Part shown: positions 23,724 to 32,412 of the stretch, one piece after another
Position numbering within the stretch: position 1 is the first letter of the stretch
How the letters are laid out: each line of letters opens with the position of its first letter
NCBI GenBank assembly: GCA_021413845.1
Contig: JAIOPP010000069.1
Coordinates: 1 to 64,000 of the forward strand
DNA length: 64,000 nt
Direction of reading: 5' to 3'
Source of the DNA: Planctomycetia bacterium
GTDB taxonomy: Bacteria; Planctomycetota; Planctomycetia; Pirellulales; PNKZ01
The notes under the pieces: model-generated
Seen by the model: the letters and a program-made list of their open reading frames with translations, nothing else
What the model was told of the DNA's origin: nothing
Database searches by the model: none
Made by a program: the position numbers and the translations under genes

Positions 23724-24026
23724 CTAGCTCAAGCAATGCGTGCCGTGCGTGATCGCGCCGCCGGCGCGAAGTGCGGCAGCCACGAATACGGCCTCGGCGA
23801 TTTCGGCTTCGGTGCAACCGGCGGCCTTGGCCTGCTTGTTGTGAATCTCGATGCAATACGCGCATTGCGTCGTCATGGCGACGGCGATCGCGATCAGTTC
23901 CTTCGTCTTCGCCGGAATCGCGCCGTCGGCCATCGCCGCATTATTGAACGCCAGAAACGACTTCCATGTTTCCGGAGTGAGCTGATCGTACTTGCCGAGT
24001 TTCTTCAGATTGTTCGAGTCGTACAT
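23724..24026 (-). CDS. Carboxymuconolactone decarboxylase/AhpD-like protein
   Basis: A 100-residue all-helical protein of the CMD superfamily. It carries the redox motif C-x2-C in TTQCAYCIEIHNKQAKAAG, with the downstream His, as in AhpD-type alkylhydroperoxidases, which regenerate peroxiredoxins. The remaining helices (TPETWKSFLAFNNAAM, AEAVFVAAALRAGG) fit. ATG 24024-24026 is preferred; an upstream GTG at 24050 would add eight residues. The C-terminus THCLS adds a third Cys. No peroxiredoxin is adjacent, so the partner and substrate are unknown. Confidence 0.88.
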   Translation of the reverse strand: MYDSNNLKKLGKYDQLTPETWKSFLAFNNAAMADGAIPAKTKELIAIAVAMTTQCAYCIEIHNKQAKAAGCTEAEIAEAVFVAAALRAGGAITHGTHCLS

Positions 24027-24104
24027 TGCATATCGCCTGGGATTAAACACTCATCGCTGGAGAAACATCTACGAACTCATCGAGCCGATCTGCGCCGGCA
24101 GCTT

Positions 24105-25448
24105 CTACTGCGCGGGCACCACCTCGAACTTCAACTTCGCCGGCCGAGCGGCGGCGCGAATCTTCTCGTCGGCTTCGAGCGTCTGCTTCGCTAGGTCCGC
24201 GATCGTGGCTTGGTGTTCGGCACTGCCGGTATCTTGGGCCGCTTTGGAAAGCGTTCGCCACCTTCCTACCAAGCCCGCCTTAGAGCCGATTGCTTGATAG
24301 ATGGCCCGAGTTTGCGCGAGGAGTGCGTTCGGCTTTTCGCCTGCGGAAGCGACGTTATGAATCGGAGCCGTCAAGTTGACCCCTTGTTCCAAAGCTTCCT
24401 GCGTAAACGATCCGCCGAGCGGCACGCCGTTGATCTTGATCGTATAGCTGCCGGCCTTCAATCCTTTCACCTGCAACAGATATCGGCTCATCGCTTCGAT
24501 CGTCGGATTGAGCGCAAGCACATCGACTGTGCCGTCGGGAATCGGAAACGGCAGACTTTCATCGAGCCGCTCGAAGTTAAGCTTGCCGTCTTCCAGCTTA
24601 AGGTTGTCGACCTGACAACCTTTCGCCTCGACGAGCTTGCCCCCGGCGTCGACGACCACGCTGCTGACGAAGCCTTCGGCCCCGAGAGCTTGCAGCAATT
24701 CGGCGGCCATCATCAGTTGTCCGTTAGGGCCTGGGTGAACCGGATCTCCCTGCATCGAAATCGGTTGTCGCGATCTTTTCGCTTGGGCGTCTATGAAACT
24801 TCGGAGATGTTCCACGCCGTCGGTCTTCCCTTCCGCGACGATCGCCGCCAGGAACGGCTTCGTGTTCGCCAGCACCTCATCCGGCTTGTTCTTCGCCCAC
24901 AGACCGACCAAGGGATGGAACTGATCGGCATACGGAACCTTCTGCTCCGCCGCGAGCTCTTTCAAAGCGAGTGCGTATTCATCTAATCGCTTGTTCTGGG
25001 TCTTCGTCGTCGGCGGAGCCGTGCCGTCGTTCACAGGGCTGGCCGACAACAGGACCGGCCGCGCTTGAATCGAACGAATTCGCTCGAGCATCGTTTTCAT
25101 GTTGGTGATGAACTTATCGGTCGGAGTCCCCCCTTGATCGTTCATTCCCAGCTCGACCGAAACGACCGTCGGCTTCCAGCCCGCGATGTCGTAGTCGAAG
25201 CGAGCAAGCGTCGTGGGGATCGTGTGCCCGCCGACGCCCGAATTGCGAAAACCGAACTCCAAGTTCGGATAGCGAGCAAAGCAAAACGCTTCGAAATAGT
25301 TCGAGTGCTGATGCTGGGCCGTAATGCTGTCGCCCGCCATGACCCAAAGATCGCCGTCTTTCAACGGAAACTCGGCACTCGCCGGAGCCGCACCAAACAA
25401 AAACGATAAACCGATCAAAACCGAAGCAAGGCAATTACGGCGCGGCAT
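24105..25448 (-). CDS. Secreted SGNH/GDSL-family esterase
   Basis: A 447-residue exported protein. ATG 25446-25448 gives a signal peptide (ASVLIGLSFLFGAAPASA). The SGNH blocks are visible: GDS in WVMAGDSITAQHQ, block II Gly in NSGVGGHTIPTTL, GMND in VELGMNDQGG, and block V D-x-x-H in QGDPVHPGPNGQ. It should hydrolyse an ester bond outside the cytoplasm; carbohydrate acetyl groups are common targets. A C-terminal beta-rich part of about 170 residues follows (DGTVDVLALNPTIEAMSRYLLQVKGLKAGSYT), then helices to the end. It is divergent from the 25637 gene. Confidence 0.87.
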   Translation of the reverse strand: MPRRNCLASVLIGLSFLFGAAPASAEFPLKDGDLWVMAGDSITAQHQHSNYFEAFCFARYPNLEFGFRNSGVGGHTIPTTLARFDYDIAGWKPTVVSVELGMNDQGGTPTDKFITNMKTMLERIRSIQARPVLLSASPVNDGTAPPTTKTQNKRLDEYALALKELAAEQKVPYADQFHPLVGLWAKNKPDEVLANTKPFLAAIVAEGKTDGVEHLRSFIDAQAKRSRQPISMQGDPVHPGPNGQLMMAAELLQALGAEGFVSSVVVDAGGKLVEAKGCQVDNLKLEDGKLNFERLDESLPFPIPDGTVDVLALNPTIEAMSRYLLQVKGLKAGSYTIKINGVPLGGSFTQEALEQGVNLTAPIHNVASAGEKPNALLAQTRAIYQAIGSKAGLVGRWRTLSKAAQDTGSAEHQATIADLAKQTLEADEKIRAAARPAKLKFEVVPAQ

Positions 25449-25636
25449 GGCTGAAACTCCGAGAACACGATCACCACGGCTCGGATTCTCGTCTCCCTCG
25501 CTGCCGATTGCAAGTTCGCAGCCGACGACCAAAAGACTCCGATCTCGCGTTGCCGCCGCGGAATAAAAGATTTTGTTTCGTCAAGAAAGTCGTGTAGAAC
25601 AACGGCGAGCCACACTTCTTCCTACACGAGGGCGCT

Positions 25637-26182
25637 ATGAAAATCGGAAATGCGATCATCGGTTTAGCGGTCGTTTGCATGTTTCAGGCTTCGCTCTTAA
25701 TGGCCGACATTGCCCCTTCGCCGACCGATATCCCGGACGGCAAGAGCACGGCTTCCTTAGAAGTGAAAATCGACAAGACGAAGGACGTCTCCTTCCTCCG
25801 CATCTCGCGCTCCGCTCTCCGCGACGCAGGGCTCGACATTCCCGAGACGGGCACGAAAAAGACCGGTGCTTGGACGCCGAGCACGCAACGCAGCATCGTC
25901 GCCGCGCTCGCCATGTCGTTGGGCATCGCCGGTGTTTTTTTGGTGCGCAAGAAGCGCGGCGCGGCGATCGCGGTCGCTCTCGTTGCCGGCGCCGTCGTGG
26001 GAACGTTGGGCGTGCAGGCTTGGGCCGCTCCGCAACACGATCCGAACACCGTCAGCCCGACGCACAATCACAACGGCACCGTCGTGATCGAGTTTACGGA
26101 CGGCGACGAGGGGGGCGTAAGCTTAACGATCGGCACGAAACCTTTGCCGAAGTATCGACGAGTCCTGCCGCCGAACCAGTAA
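25637..26182 (+). CDS. Small membrane protein of unknown function
   Basis: A 181-residue protein with a signal peptide (IGNAIIGLAVVCMFQASLLMA), a short polar domain (about 25-85), then two hydrophobic helices separated by RKKRG (about 88-105 and 111-130: IVAALAMSLGIAGVFLV and AIAVALVAGAVVGTLGV). A C-terminal soluble part ends with VVIEFTDGDEGGVSLTIG. No family is recognised. It has an upstream GAGGGCGCT that serves as a modest ribosome-binding site. It precedes the 26239 membrane gene by 56 bases on the same strand, so the two may form an operon. Confidence 0.7.
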   Translation: MKIGNAIIGLAVVCMFQASLLMADIAPSPTDIPDGKSTASLEVKIDKTKDVSFLRISRSALRDAGLDIPETGTKKTGAWTPSTQRSIVAALAMSLGIAGVFLVRKKRGAAIAVALVAGAVVGTLGVQAWAAPQHDPNTVSPTHNHNGTVVIEFTDGDEGGVSLTIGTKPLPKYRRVLPPNQ

Positions 26183-26238
26183 CTCGCCTCCGCAAGGCGT
26201 GTCGTAATCGCAGCCCGCTGGTTTAAGCTTCGCTTCCT

Positions 26239-27273
26239 TTGAGCGTACCGCCGATGAGCACATCGCCGATCAGCGCTATTCCAAGCTCCGCCACGACCGA
26301 CTTCGTCGGTCGTTCGGCGGCGCTGGCGATGTTGCTCGTCGCCATGGGCTTCGCGCTTCTGGCGGGCTACGCTCCGCTCGGCGTTTCGATCGTCACCGTG
26401 TTCCTCTTCGCCGGCCCGCACAACTGGTTCGAGGCGCGCTATTTCCTCACGCGCATGCCGCCGCGCTGGGGTGCGCTACGAGGCTACTTCATCACCGGCA
26501 TCGCCGGCGTCGTGGCGCTAACCTTGGGCTTCGCTTCGCTGCCGTGGCTCGCGCGGATGAACCATTGGGACCGCGAGGCGTGGAACGTTGCGATCGCCGT
26601 TTGGAACACGGCGCTCGTGCTGTGGATCGTCGCCCTGGCGACCATGCGTGCCCGCACGAATCCGCGCCGCGATTGGAGCGGGCTGCTGCCGCTGGCCGGC
26701 GGCCTGATCGCGTTGGCATGGCTCTGGCCGTTCGCTTGGGATCTCGGTTTGGTCTATCTGCATCCGCTCGTCGCGCTTTGGTTTCTCGATCGCGAGCTCG
26801 GTCGGCAACGCTCCGAGTGGCAACGCGCGTACCGTCGCATGCTGACGATCGTGCCGATCTGCCTCGGGCTCTTATGGTGGCGCCTCGCCGACACGGCCGA
26901 TCTGCCCGGCATCGATGCCCTCTCGGCACGGATCACGCATCACGCCGGCGCGGGAATTCTATCGGGCGTGTCGAGCCGATTGCTGGTGGCGATGCATGTC
27001 TTTCTCGAGTCGCTGCATTACGCCGTCTGGTTGTTGGCGATTCCGCTGGTGACGGCACTGGCGGCTCCGTGGCGCATCGACCGGATTCCGCTGGCACACC
27101 GAGGCCGATTCTTTCGCAACCTCGTCGCGGGGATCCTCCTCGCCGGCGCTGCGATCGTCGTCGTGTTTTGGGCGGGCTTCCTGACCGATTACCCACTTAC
27201 GCGCGATATCTATTTCACCGTCGCCATGCTGCATGTGTTGGCTGAGGTTCCCTTTTTGCTACGGCTGCTTTGA
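26239..27273 (+). CDS. Polytopic membrane protein of unknown function
   Basis: A 344-residue protein with about eight hydrophobic segments, starting at about residues 25-60 (AALAMLLVAMGFALLAGYAPLGVSIVTVFLFA). Recognisable polar points are GPHNWFEARYFLTRMPPRWG between helices 2 and 3 and HVFLESLHYAVW in a late helix. Histidines placed in membrane segments could bind metal or haem, but no family is recognised. The start ATG is at 26239 or at an internal Met at residue 6. Its 3' end overlaps the frame of the next membrane protein, so they were probably translated as a pair. Confidence 0.75.
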   Translation: MSVPPMSTSPISAIPSSATTDFVGRSAALAMLLVAMGFALLAGYAPLGVSIVTVFLFAGPHNWFEARYFLTRMPPRWGALRGYFITGIAGVVALTLGFASLPWLARMNHWDREAWNVAIAVWNTALVLWIVALATMRARTNPRRDWSGLLPLAGGLIALAWLWPFAWDLGLVYLHPLVALWFLDRELGRQRSEWQRAYRRMLTIVPICLGLLWWRLADTADLPGIDALSARITHHAGAGILSGVSSRLLVAMHVFLESLHYAVWLLAIPLVTALAAPWRIDRIPLAHRGRFFRNLVAGILLAGAAIVVVFWAGFLTDYPLTRDIYFTVAMLHVLAEVPFLLRLL

Positions 27274-27304
27274 GCGCCAGTTCGACTTTCCGGGAGACGG
27301 TCGA

Positions 27305-27700
27305 TTGCCGGACGCATCGCGATTGTGGCTGTTTCTCCCGCTCGGCTATTTGCTCACCGTGGCGATCGAGTTGCCGGTGCTACGGCTGCTGCTTTCGCGT
27401 CGGCATACGACTCAGCTGTGCGTCGTCGCCGGATTTTGGCTCACCGCCGTCACGTATCCGATCGTGGTCGTCGCGCTGCCGCTGGCGCTGGGGCCGTACG
27501 TCTCGCGAGGCATCTACCTCGCCATCGCAGAGACGTTTGTGCCGCTGGCGGAGTGTGTGCTATTTTACTTCGCCTATGTAAAGCCCCTGCCTCGCAACGC
27601 CGCCGCGACCCGGCGCGACTGCGCTGCGATCGTCTTGGCGAACTTAGCATCGTTCGGCTGCGGCGAACTGTTCTGGTATCTGCGGAGCACGGCTCACTAG
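27305..27700 (+). CDS. Small polytopic membrane protein, partner of the gene at 26239
   Basis: A 131-residue protein from TTG 27305, chosen because GGGAGA lies 8 bases upstream and because translation then begins just before the first helix. An ATG at 27233 would overlap the previous gene by 41 bases and add a poor Cys/Phe-rich leader. Four hydrophobic segments are visible: LWLFLPLGYLLTVAIELPVLRLLL, CVVAGFWLTAVTYPIVVVALPLAL, FVPLAECVLFYFAYV, and IVLANLASFGCGELFWYL. No family is recognised. Position suggests that it works with the preceding membrane protein. It converges with the reductase gene (4 bases apart). Confidence 0.65.
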   Translation: MPDASRLWLFLPLGYLLTVAIELPVLRLLLSRRHTTQLCVVAGFWLTAVTYPIVVVALPLALGPYVSRGIYLAIAETFVPLAECVLFYFAYVKPLPRNAAATRRDCAAIVLANLASFGCGELFWYLRSTAH

Positions 27701-27704
27701 CTCG

Positions 27705-28838
27705 TTAGGCACTCTCACGATTCGCCGGAGCGACTTCTTCGTAGAACGGGTAATCGGTGTAGCCCCGTCGTCCTCCGTCGTAGAACGTCGTGCGATCGTA
27801 GGCATTGAGCGGCAGACCGTGCTGAATCCGCTTCGGCAAGTCGGGATTGGCGATGAAGTGCCGCCCGAAGACGACGAGATCGGCATCCCCTTGTTCGACG
27901 ATCGCCTCAGCCCCTTCCGGTTCGAAACCGCCGGCAGCGAGGATCGTGCCGTGGAAGATTTTCCGCAGCTGCGCCGCAGCGACCGGCGCGAGCCCTTCCT
28001 CGGTGACTTCCGAACCGACGATGCGCGGCTCGACGAGATGAAGATATGCGAGGCCGAACCGATTCAACTGCGCGGTGACATAGCCGAACGTCGCAAGCGG
28101 GTCGCTATCCGACATGCCGGCCCAACGGCCGCTCGGCGCGAGCCGCACGCCGACCCGATCGCCTCCCCAGACCGACGCCAATGCCGCAGTGACTTCAAGC
28201 AGGAAGCGAGCCCGATTTTCGACGGACCCGCCGTAGGCATCGGTTCGCTTGTTGGTGCCGTCTTGCAGGAATTGATCGACGAGATAACCGTTGGCTCCAT
28301 GCAGCTCGACGCCGTCGAAGCCGGCCGCTTTCGCACGCTCGGCACCACGACGATAGTCTTCGATGATGCCGGCGATTTCTTCGAGCTCGAGGGCCCGCGG
28401 CGGCGAAACCGGAACCCAACCTGCGGAAGTTTTGGCGACACCTTCGTAAGGAACCGCCGAAGGAGCCATCGGCGGAACACCGCCCGTCATGTCGACATGC
28501 GACTGCCGCCCGACATGCCATAGCTGTAGAAAGATGCGACCTCCCCGGGCATGCACTGCGCTCGTCACTTTCTTCCAGCCGGCGATTTGCTCGTCGGCGT
28601 AGATACCCGGCGCACCGTAATAGCCTCGACCGGTGATCGAGATGGGGGTCGCTTCGGCGATGAGCAACCCGCCGGCCGATGCCCGCTGTCCGTAGTATTC
28701 GGCCATGAGATCGTTCGGGAGATCGCCCGGCTGATCGGATCGCAAACGGGTAAGAGGCGCCATCACCACCCGATGGGCTAGCTTGTAAGGGCCTACTTGG
28801 ACCGGCATGAATAGGCTGGATTCCGTTTGCGTCGACAT
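27705..28838 (-). CDS. Old yellow enzyme-type alkene reductase (NemA-like)
   Basis: FMN- and NAD(P)H-dependent reductase of activated C=C bonds or nitro compounds. The 377-residue protein starts at ATG 28836-28838. TIM-barrel motifs: VVMAPLTRLRSD, EYYGQRASAGGLLIAEATPIS, FLQLWHVGRQSH, GVELHGANGYLVDQFLQDGTNKR with the paired H-x-x-N that binds substrate, YGGSVENRARFLLEV, and VVFGRHFIANPDLP for FMN phosphate. Length and motifs match bacterial NemA and xenobiotic reductases. It is divergent from an RND efflux pump across a region with inverted and tandem repeats, which suggests shared control by a stress or xenobiotic-sensing regulator. Confidence 0.93.
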   Translation of the reverse strand: MSTQTESSLFMPVQVGPYKLAHRVVMAPLTRLRSDQPGDLPNDLMAEYYGQRASAGGLLIAEATPISITGRGYYGAPGIYADEQIAGWKKVTSAVHARGGRIFLQLWHVGRQSHVDMTGGVPPMAPSAVPYEGVAKTSAGWVPVSPPRALELEEIAGIIEDYRRGAERAKAAGFDGVELHGANGYLVDQFLQDGTNKRTDAYGGSVENRARFLLEVTAALASVWGGDRVGVRLAPSGRWAGMSDSDPLATFGYVTAQLNRFGLAYLHLVEPRIVGSEVTEEGLAPVAAAQLRKIFHGTILAAGGFEPEGAEAIVEQGDADLVVFGRHFIANPDLPKRIQHGLPLNAYDRTTFYDGGRRGYTDYPFYEEVAPANRESA

Positions 28839-28941
28839 GACGAACCTCCCTGCGAAAACGATGTGTGCGGTTGTTTGTGTGCCGGTAATAACACCGGCCT
28901 CGAAAGGGAATACCGGGCTCGCACGACGATCTAACACGCTT

Positions 28942-28958
28942 CGCGAAATTTTTTCGCG
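28942..28958. promoter_or_regulatory. CGCGAAA/TTTCGCG inverted repeat upstream of the reductase gene
   Basis: Seven-base arms with a three-base T spacer, about 104 bases upstream of the reductase start and inside the divergent region with the RND pump. A regulator operator is the simplest reading. No regulator gene is adjacent. Confidence 0.35.
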
Positions 28959-28993
28959 TGAAGAATGTTGAAGCGACGTAAACGCCCCGATTC

Positions 28994-29013
28994 AGTGAAT
29001 TCGAGTGAATTCG
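28994..29013. repeat. Perfect tandem AGTGAATTCG doublet in the divergent region
   Basis: AGTGAATTCG occurs twice head to tail, at 28994-29003 and 29004-29013. One-turn spacing (10 bases) is typical of paired operator half-sites. It lies about 110 bases before the RND pump start and 155 bases before the reductase start. Confidence 0.55.
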
Positions 29014-29124
29014 GCGGAGTTTTTCTTTTTTGTTCCCCGGTTTTCGTAAGGTTTCGCTAACCGGCCGGTATTTCTCGTTGGGAACCGTCTCTTCTCAACG
29101 CAGTGCGATATCGGAGCTCCGGCC

Positions 29125-32100
29125 ATGTGGATCGTCAAACTTGCCTTACGGCGTCCTTATACCTTCGTCGTCATGGCGATGTTGATCGTCGTGCTCGGGG
29201 CGACGTCGATCAACCAGATGCGAACCGATATCTTTCCGGAAATCGACATTCCGGTCGTGAACGTCATTTGGACGTTCAAGGGAATGGAGACGAACGAGCT
29301 CGAACGCCGGATCACGACCTACAGCGAATACGCGTTCACCTCGAACGTGACCGACATCAAGCGGATCGAGTCGCAAACGCTCAACGGCGTCGCGGTGATC
29401 AAGATCTTCTTTCACCCGAGCGTCGATATCGCCACGGCCCTCTCGCAAGTCACTTCGGCGAGTCAAGCGATTCGCGCTTTGATGCCGCCGGGCGTGCAGC
29501 CGCCGATCATCATTCGCTTCAATGCTTCGAGCGTGCCGATTCTGCAGATCAGCTTGAGCAGCGAAACGATGTCGGAGGAAGAGGTCTACGACTACGGGCT
29601 CTACGTGCTCCGCACGCAGCTTTCGACCGTGCAAGGGCTCACGATGCCGACCCCCTACGGCGGCCGCGAGCGGCAGGTGATGGTCGACATCGACCCGCAA
29701 ATGCTCCAAGCCAAAGGGATCTCGCCGAAAGAGGTCGCCGACGCGATCAGCGCCTACAACTTGGCCTCGCCGACCGGCGTCGCGCGGATCGATACGCATG
29801 AATATCCCGTCACTCTCAACAACACCCCGCTGACGCCGGCGAGCTTCAACGACATTCCGATCAAAGTCGTCGGCGGGGCGACGATCTATATGCGCGACGT
29901 CGCACAAGTGCGCGACGGGAGCCAAGCGCAGAGCACGATCGTGCGCCGCAACGGCGTTCGCGGCGCGCTCGTTACGCTGCTCAAGAACGGCAACGCTTCC
30001 ACGCTCGAGATCGTGAACCGAGTGAAAGAGATGCTGCCGGAGATTCGTGCGGCCGCGCCGGCGAACCTTAAGATCGATCTGCTGTTCGATCAATCGTTGT
30101 TCGTCACCGCGGCGATTCACGGCGTGATCGTCGAAAGCATCATCGCCGGTTTGCTCACCGCCGCGATGATTCTCCTGTTTCTCGGCAGCTGGCGAAGCAC
30201 GCTCATCGTCGCGGTTTCGATTCCGCTGGCGATCCTATCTTCGATCACGATGCTGTACCTGCTCGGGCATTCGCTCAACGTGATGACCCTCGGCGGCTTG
30301 GCGCTCGCGGTCGGCATCTTGGTCGACGATGCGACGGTCGAGATCGAAAACATCCATCGCAACGTCGGCCTCGGCAAACCGCTGCGCCAAGCGATTCTCG
30401 ACGGGGCCATGCAGATCGCCGGGCCGACGTTCGTTTCCACGCTGACGATCAGCATCGTCTTCGTCTCCGTGTTGTTTCTCGACGGCGCGCCGAAGTACTT
30501 ATTCACGCCGCTGGCGTTGGCCGTGGCCTTCGCGATGCTCGCGTCGTATCTGCTTTCGCGGACGATCGTGCCGACGATGGTCGACTACTTGCTTCCCGCC
30601 GAGCTCGCGCATCATCACGATGCTGCCGCACAGCAAGGTCGCTTCGCACGCTTGCATGCCGCGTTCGAGCGGAGCTTCGAGCGGTTTCGCGAACGGTACG
30701 TGGCGCTGCTCGAATGGAACTTGAATCATCGCCGAACCGTATTCCTCGTGTTCGGCGCGATGGTCGCGACCGGCTTGCTCGTCCTCCCTTGGGTCGGGCG
30801 GGATTTCTTCCCGACCGTCGATACGGGCCAATTCCGCCTGCATGTTCGGGCACCAGCCGGAACGCGCGTCGAGCAGACGGAGCGCCACTTCGGCGACGTC
30901 GAAAAGGTCATTCGCGAGCTCATTCCCAAAGACGAAGTGGAGCTCGTGCTCGACAACATCGGCTTGCCGAATCGAACCTATGCGATGGCGTTCGGCGACA
31001 GCGCGACGACGGGCATGGCCGACGGTGAGATTCTGGTCGCGCTCGCGCATCACCGCACCCGTTCGACGCCCGAGTATATCGCGAAGCTGCGCGAAGAACT
31101 GCCGAAGCGCTTCCCGCAATTGACGTTCTTCTTTCAGCCGGCCGATATCGTGAGCCAGATCCTCAACTTCGGCTTGCCGGCTCCGATCGACATTCAGATC
31201 GCCGGGCTGAACAAGAAGGAAAACTATGCGATGGCGACCGAGATCGCCGAGCGAATTAAGACGATCCGCGGCGTCGAAGACGTGCATCTGCATCAAGTGA
31301 TGAACGTGCCGAAGCTTCACATCGACGTCGACCAAACTCGGGCCGGCGAGCTCGGACTAACGCAACAAGACGTCGCCAACAGCGTGCTCGTTTCTCTTTC
31401 CGGCAGCGGTCAGGTGCAGCCCAATTATTGGGTCGACCCGAATATGGGAATCTCGTATCTCGTCGAAACGCGCACGCCGATCCACCGGCTCGATAGCGTC
31501 GACGCCCTCGGCGGCCTGCCGCTGACGTCGCGCAAGAATCCCGGTTTGCAACTCCTCTCCAACGTGGCGAACATCTCACGCGGCGTTACGGCGGAAGTCG
31601 CGAACCACACGAACGTCCAACCGACCTACGATGTCTATGCCAACGTGCAGGGGCGCGACCTCGGCAGCGTCGCGGGCGAGATCCATCGCGTGCTCGAGGA
31701 GTATCGCGCCAAGCTTGCTCCGGGAAACACGATCGCGCTGCGCGGCCAAGTCGAAAGCATGGAGTCGGCGTTTATCCGACTCGGCTTAGGGATCGTGTTC
31801 GCGGCGCTCTTGGTTTATCTCTTGATGGTGGTCAATTTCCAGAGCTGGCTCGATCCGTTCATCATCATCACGGCTCTGCCGGGTGCGTTGGTGGGAATCG
31901 TCTGGTCGCTCTATCTCTGGCACACGACGTTCAGCGTGCCGGCGATGATGGGGGCGATCATGTCGATCGGCGTCGCCACGGCCAACAGTATCTTGCTCGT
32001 CACGTTTGCCAACGAAGTACGCGGCGAAGGGAAATCGGCCTTCGACGCCGCTCTGGAAGCGGGGAAGACTCGTATGCGTCCGGTGTTGATGACAGCTGCG

Positions 32101-32286
32101 GCGATGATTATCGGCATGCTGCCGATGTCGCTCGGCCTCGGCGAAGGGGGAGAGCAAAACGCCCCACTCGGACGGGCGGTGATCGGCGGACTGTTGCTCG
32201 CCACGTTCACCACACTGCTGTTCGTACCGGTCGTTTACAGCATCTTACGCCGCAAAGAACGGGCCCCTGAAATGGTGATCGAGTAG
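29125..32286 (+). CDS. RND-family efflux pump, inner-membrane transporter
   Basis: A 1053-residue proton-driven exporter of the AcrB/HAE1 type. It opens with the first membrane helix (PYTFVVMAMLIVVLGA), then the porter loop with FPEIDIPVV. The proton-relay Asp pair D401-D402 lies in VGILVDDATVEIENIH. A second large periplasmic loop begins around WVGRDFFPTVDTGQF, and a last helix bundle carries IVFAALLVYLLMVVNFQSW and SIGVATANSILLVTFANE. Full length matches the family. The GGAG at 29113-29116 supports this start. The adaptor gene follows 126 bases later; no outer-membrane factor is encoded here. Substrate range cannot be read from sequence. Confidence 0.95.
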   Translation: MWIVKLALRRPYTFVVMAMLIVVLGATSINQMRTDIFPEIDIPVVNVIWTFKGMETNELERRITTYSEYAFTSNVTDIKRIESQTLNGVAVIKIFFHPSVDIATALSQVTSASQAIRALMPPGVQPPIIIRFNASSVPILQISLSSETMSEEEVYDYGLYVLRTQLSTVQGLTMPTPYGGRERQVMVDIDPQMLQAKGISPKEVADAISAYNLASPTGVARIDTHEYPVTLNNTPLTPASFNDIPIKVVGGATIYMRDVAQVRDGSQAQSTIVRRNGVRGALVTLLKNGNASTLEIVNRVKEMLPEIRAAAPANLKIDLLFDQSLFVTAAIHGVIVESIIAGLLTAAMILLFLGSWRSTLIVAVSIPLAILSSITMLYLLGHSLNVMTLGGLALAVGILVDDATVEIENIHRNVGLGKPLRQAILDGAMQIAGPTFVSTLTISIVFVSVLFLDGAPKYLFTPLALAVAFAMLASYLLSRTIVPTMVDYLLPAELAHHHDAAAQQGRFARLHAAFERSFERFRERYVALLEWNLNHRRTVFLVFGAMVATGLLVLPWVGRDFFPTVDTGQFRLHVRAPAGTRVEQTERHFGDVEKVIRELIPKDEVELVLDNIGLPNRTYAMAFGDSATTGMADGEILVALAHHRTRSTPEYIAKLREELPKRFPQLTFFFQPADIVSQILNFGLPAPIDIQIAGLNKKENYAMATEIAERIKTIRGVEDVHLHQVMNVPKLHIDVDQTRAGELGLTQQDVANSVLVSLSGSGQVQPNYWVDPNMGISYLVETRTPIHRLDSVDALGGLPLTSRKNPGLQLLSNVANISRGVTAEVANHTNVQPTYDVYANVQGRDLGSVAGEIHRVLEEYRAKLAPGNTIALRGQVESMESAFIRLGLGIVFAALLVYLLMVVNFQSWLDPFIIITALPGALVGIVWSLYLWHTTFSVPAMMGAIMSIGVATANSILLVTFANEVRGEGKSAFDAALEAGKTRMRPVLMTAAAMIIGMLPMSLGLGEGGEQNAPLGRAVIGGLLLATFTTLLFVPVVYSILRRKERAPEMVIE

Positions 32287-32412
32287 GACGGTTCGAGTAG
32301 GGGAGTTATCCAGTGAATCGTCCGCTGTTTCGATTTTGATGTAAGACTCGTCGCCGCGGCCGGTATTCCCAGTAGAGTCCGATGAATTTGCAGCCGTAAG
32401 GAGATTTCAGCC

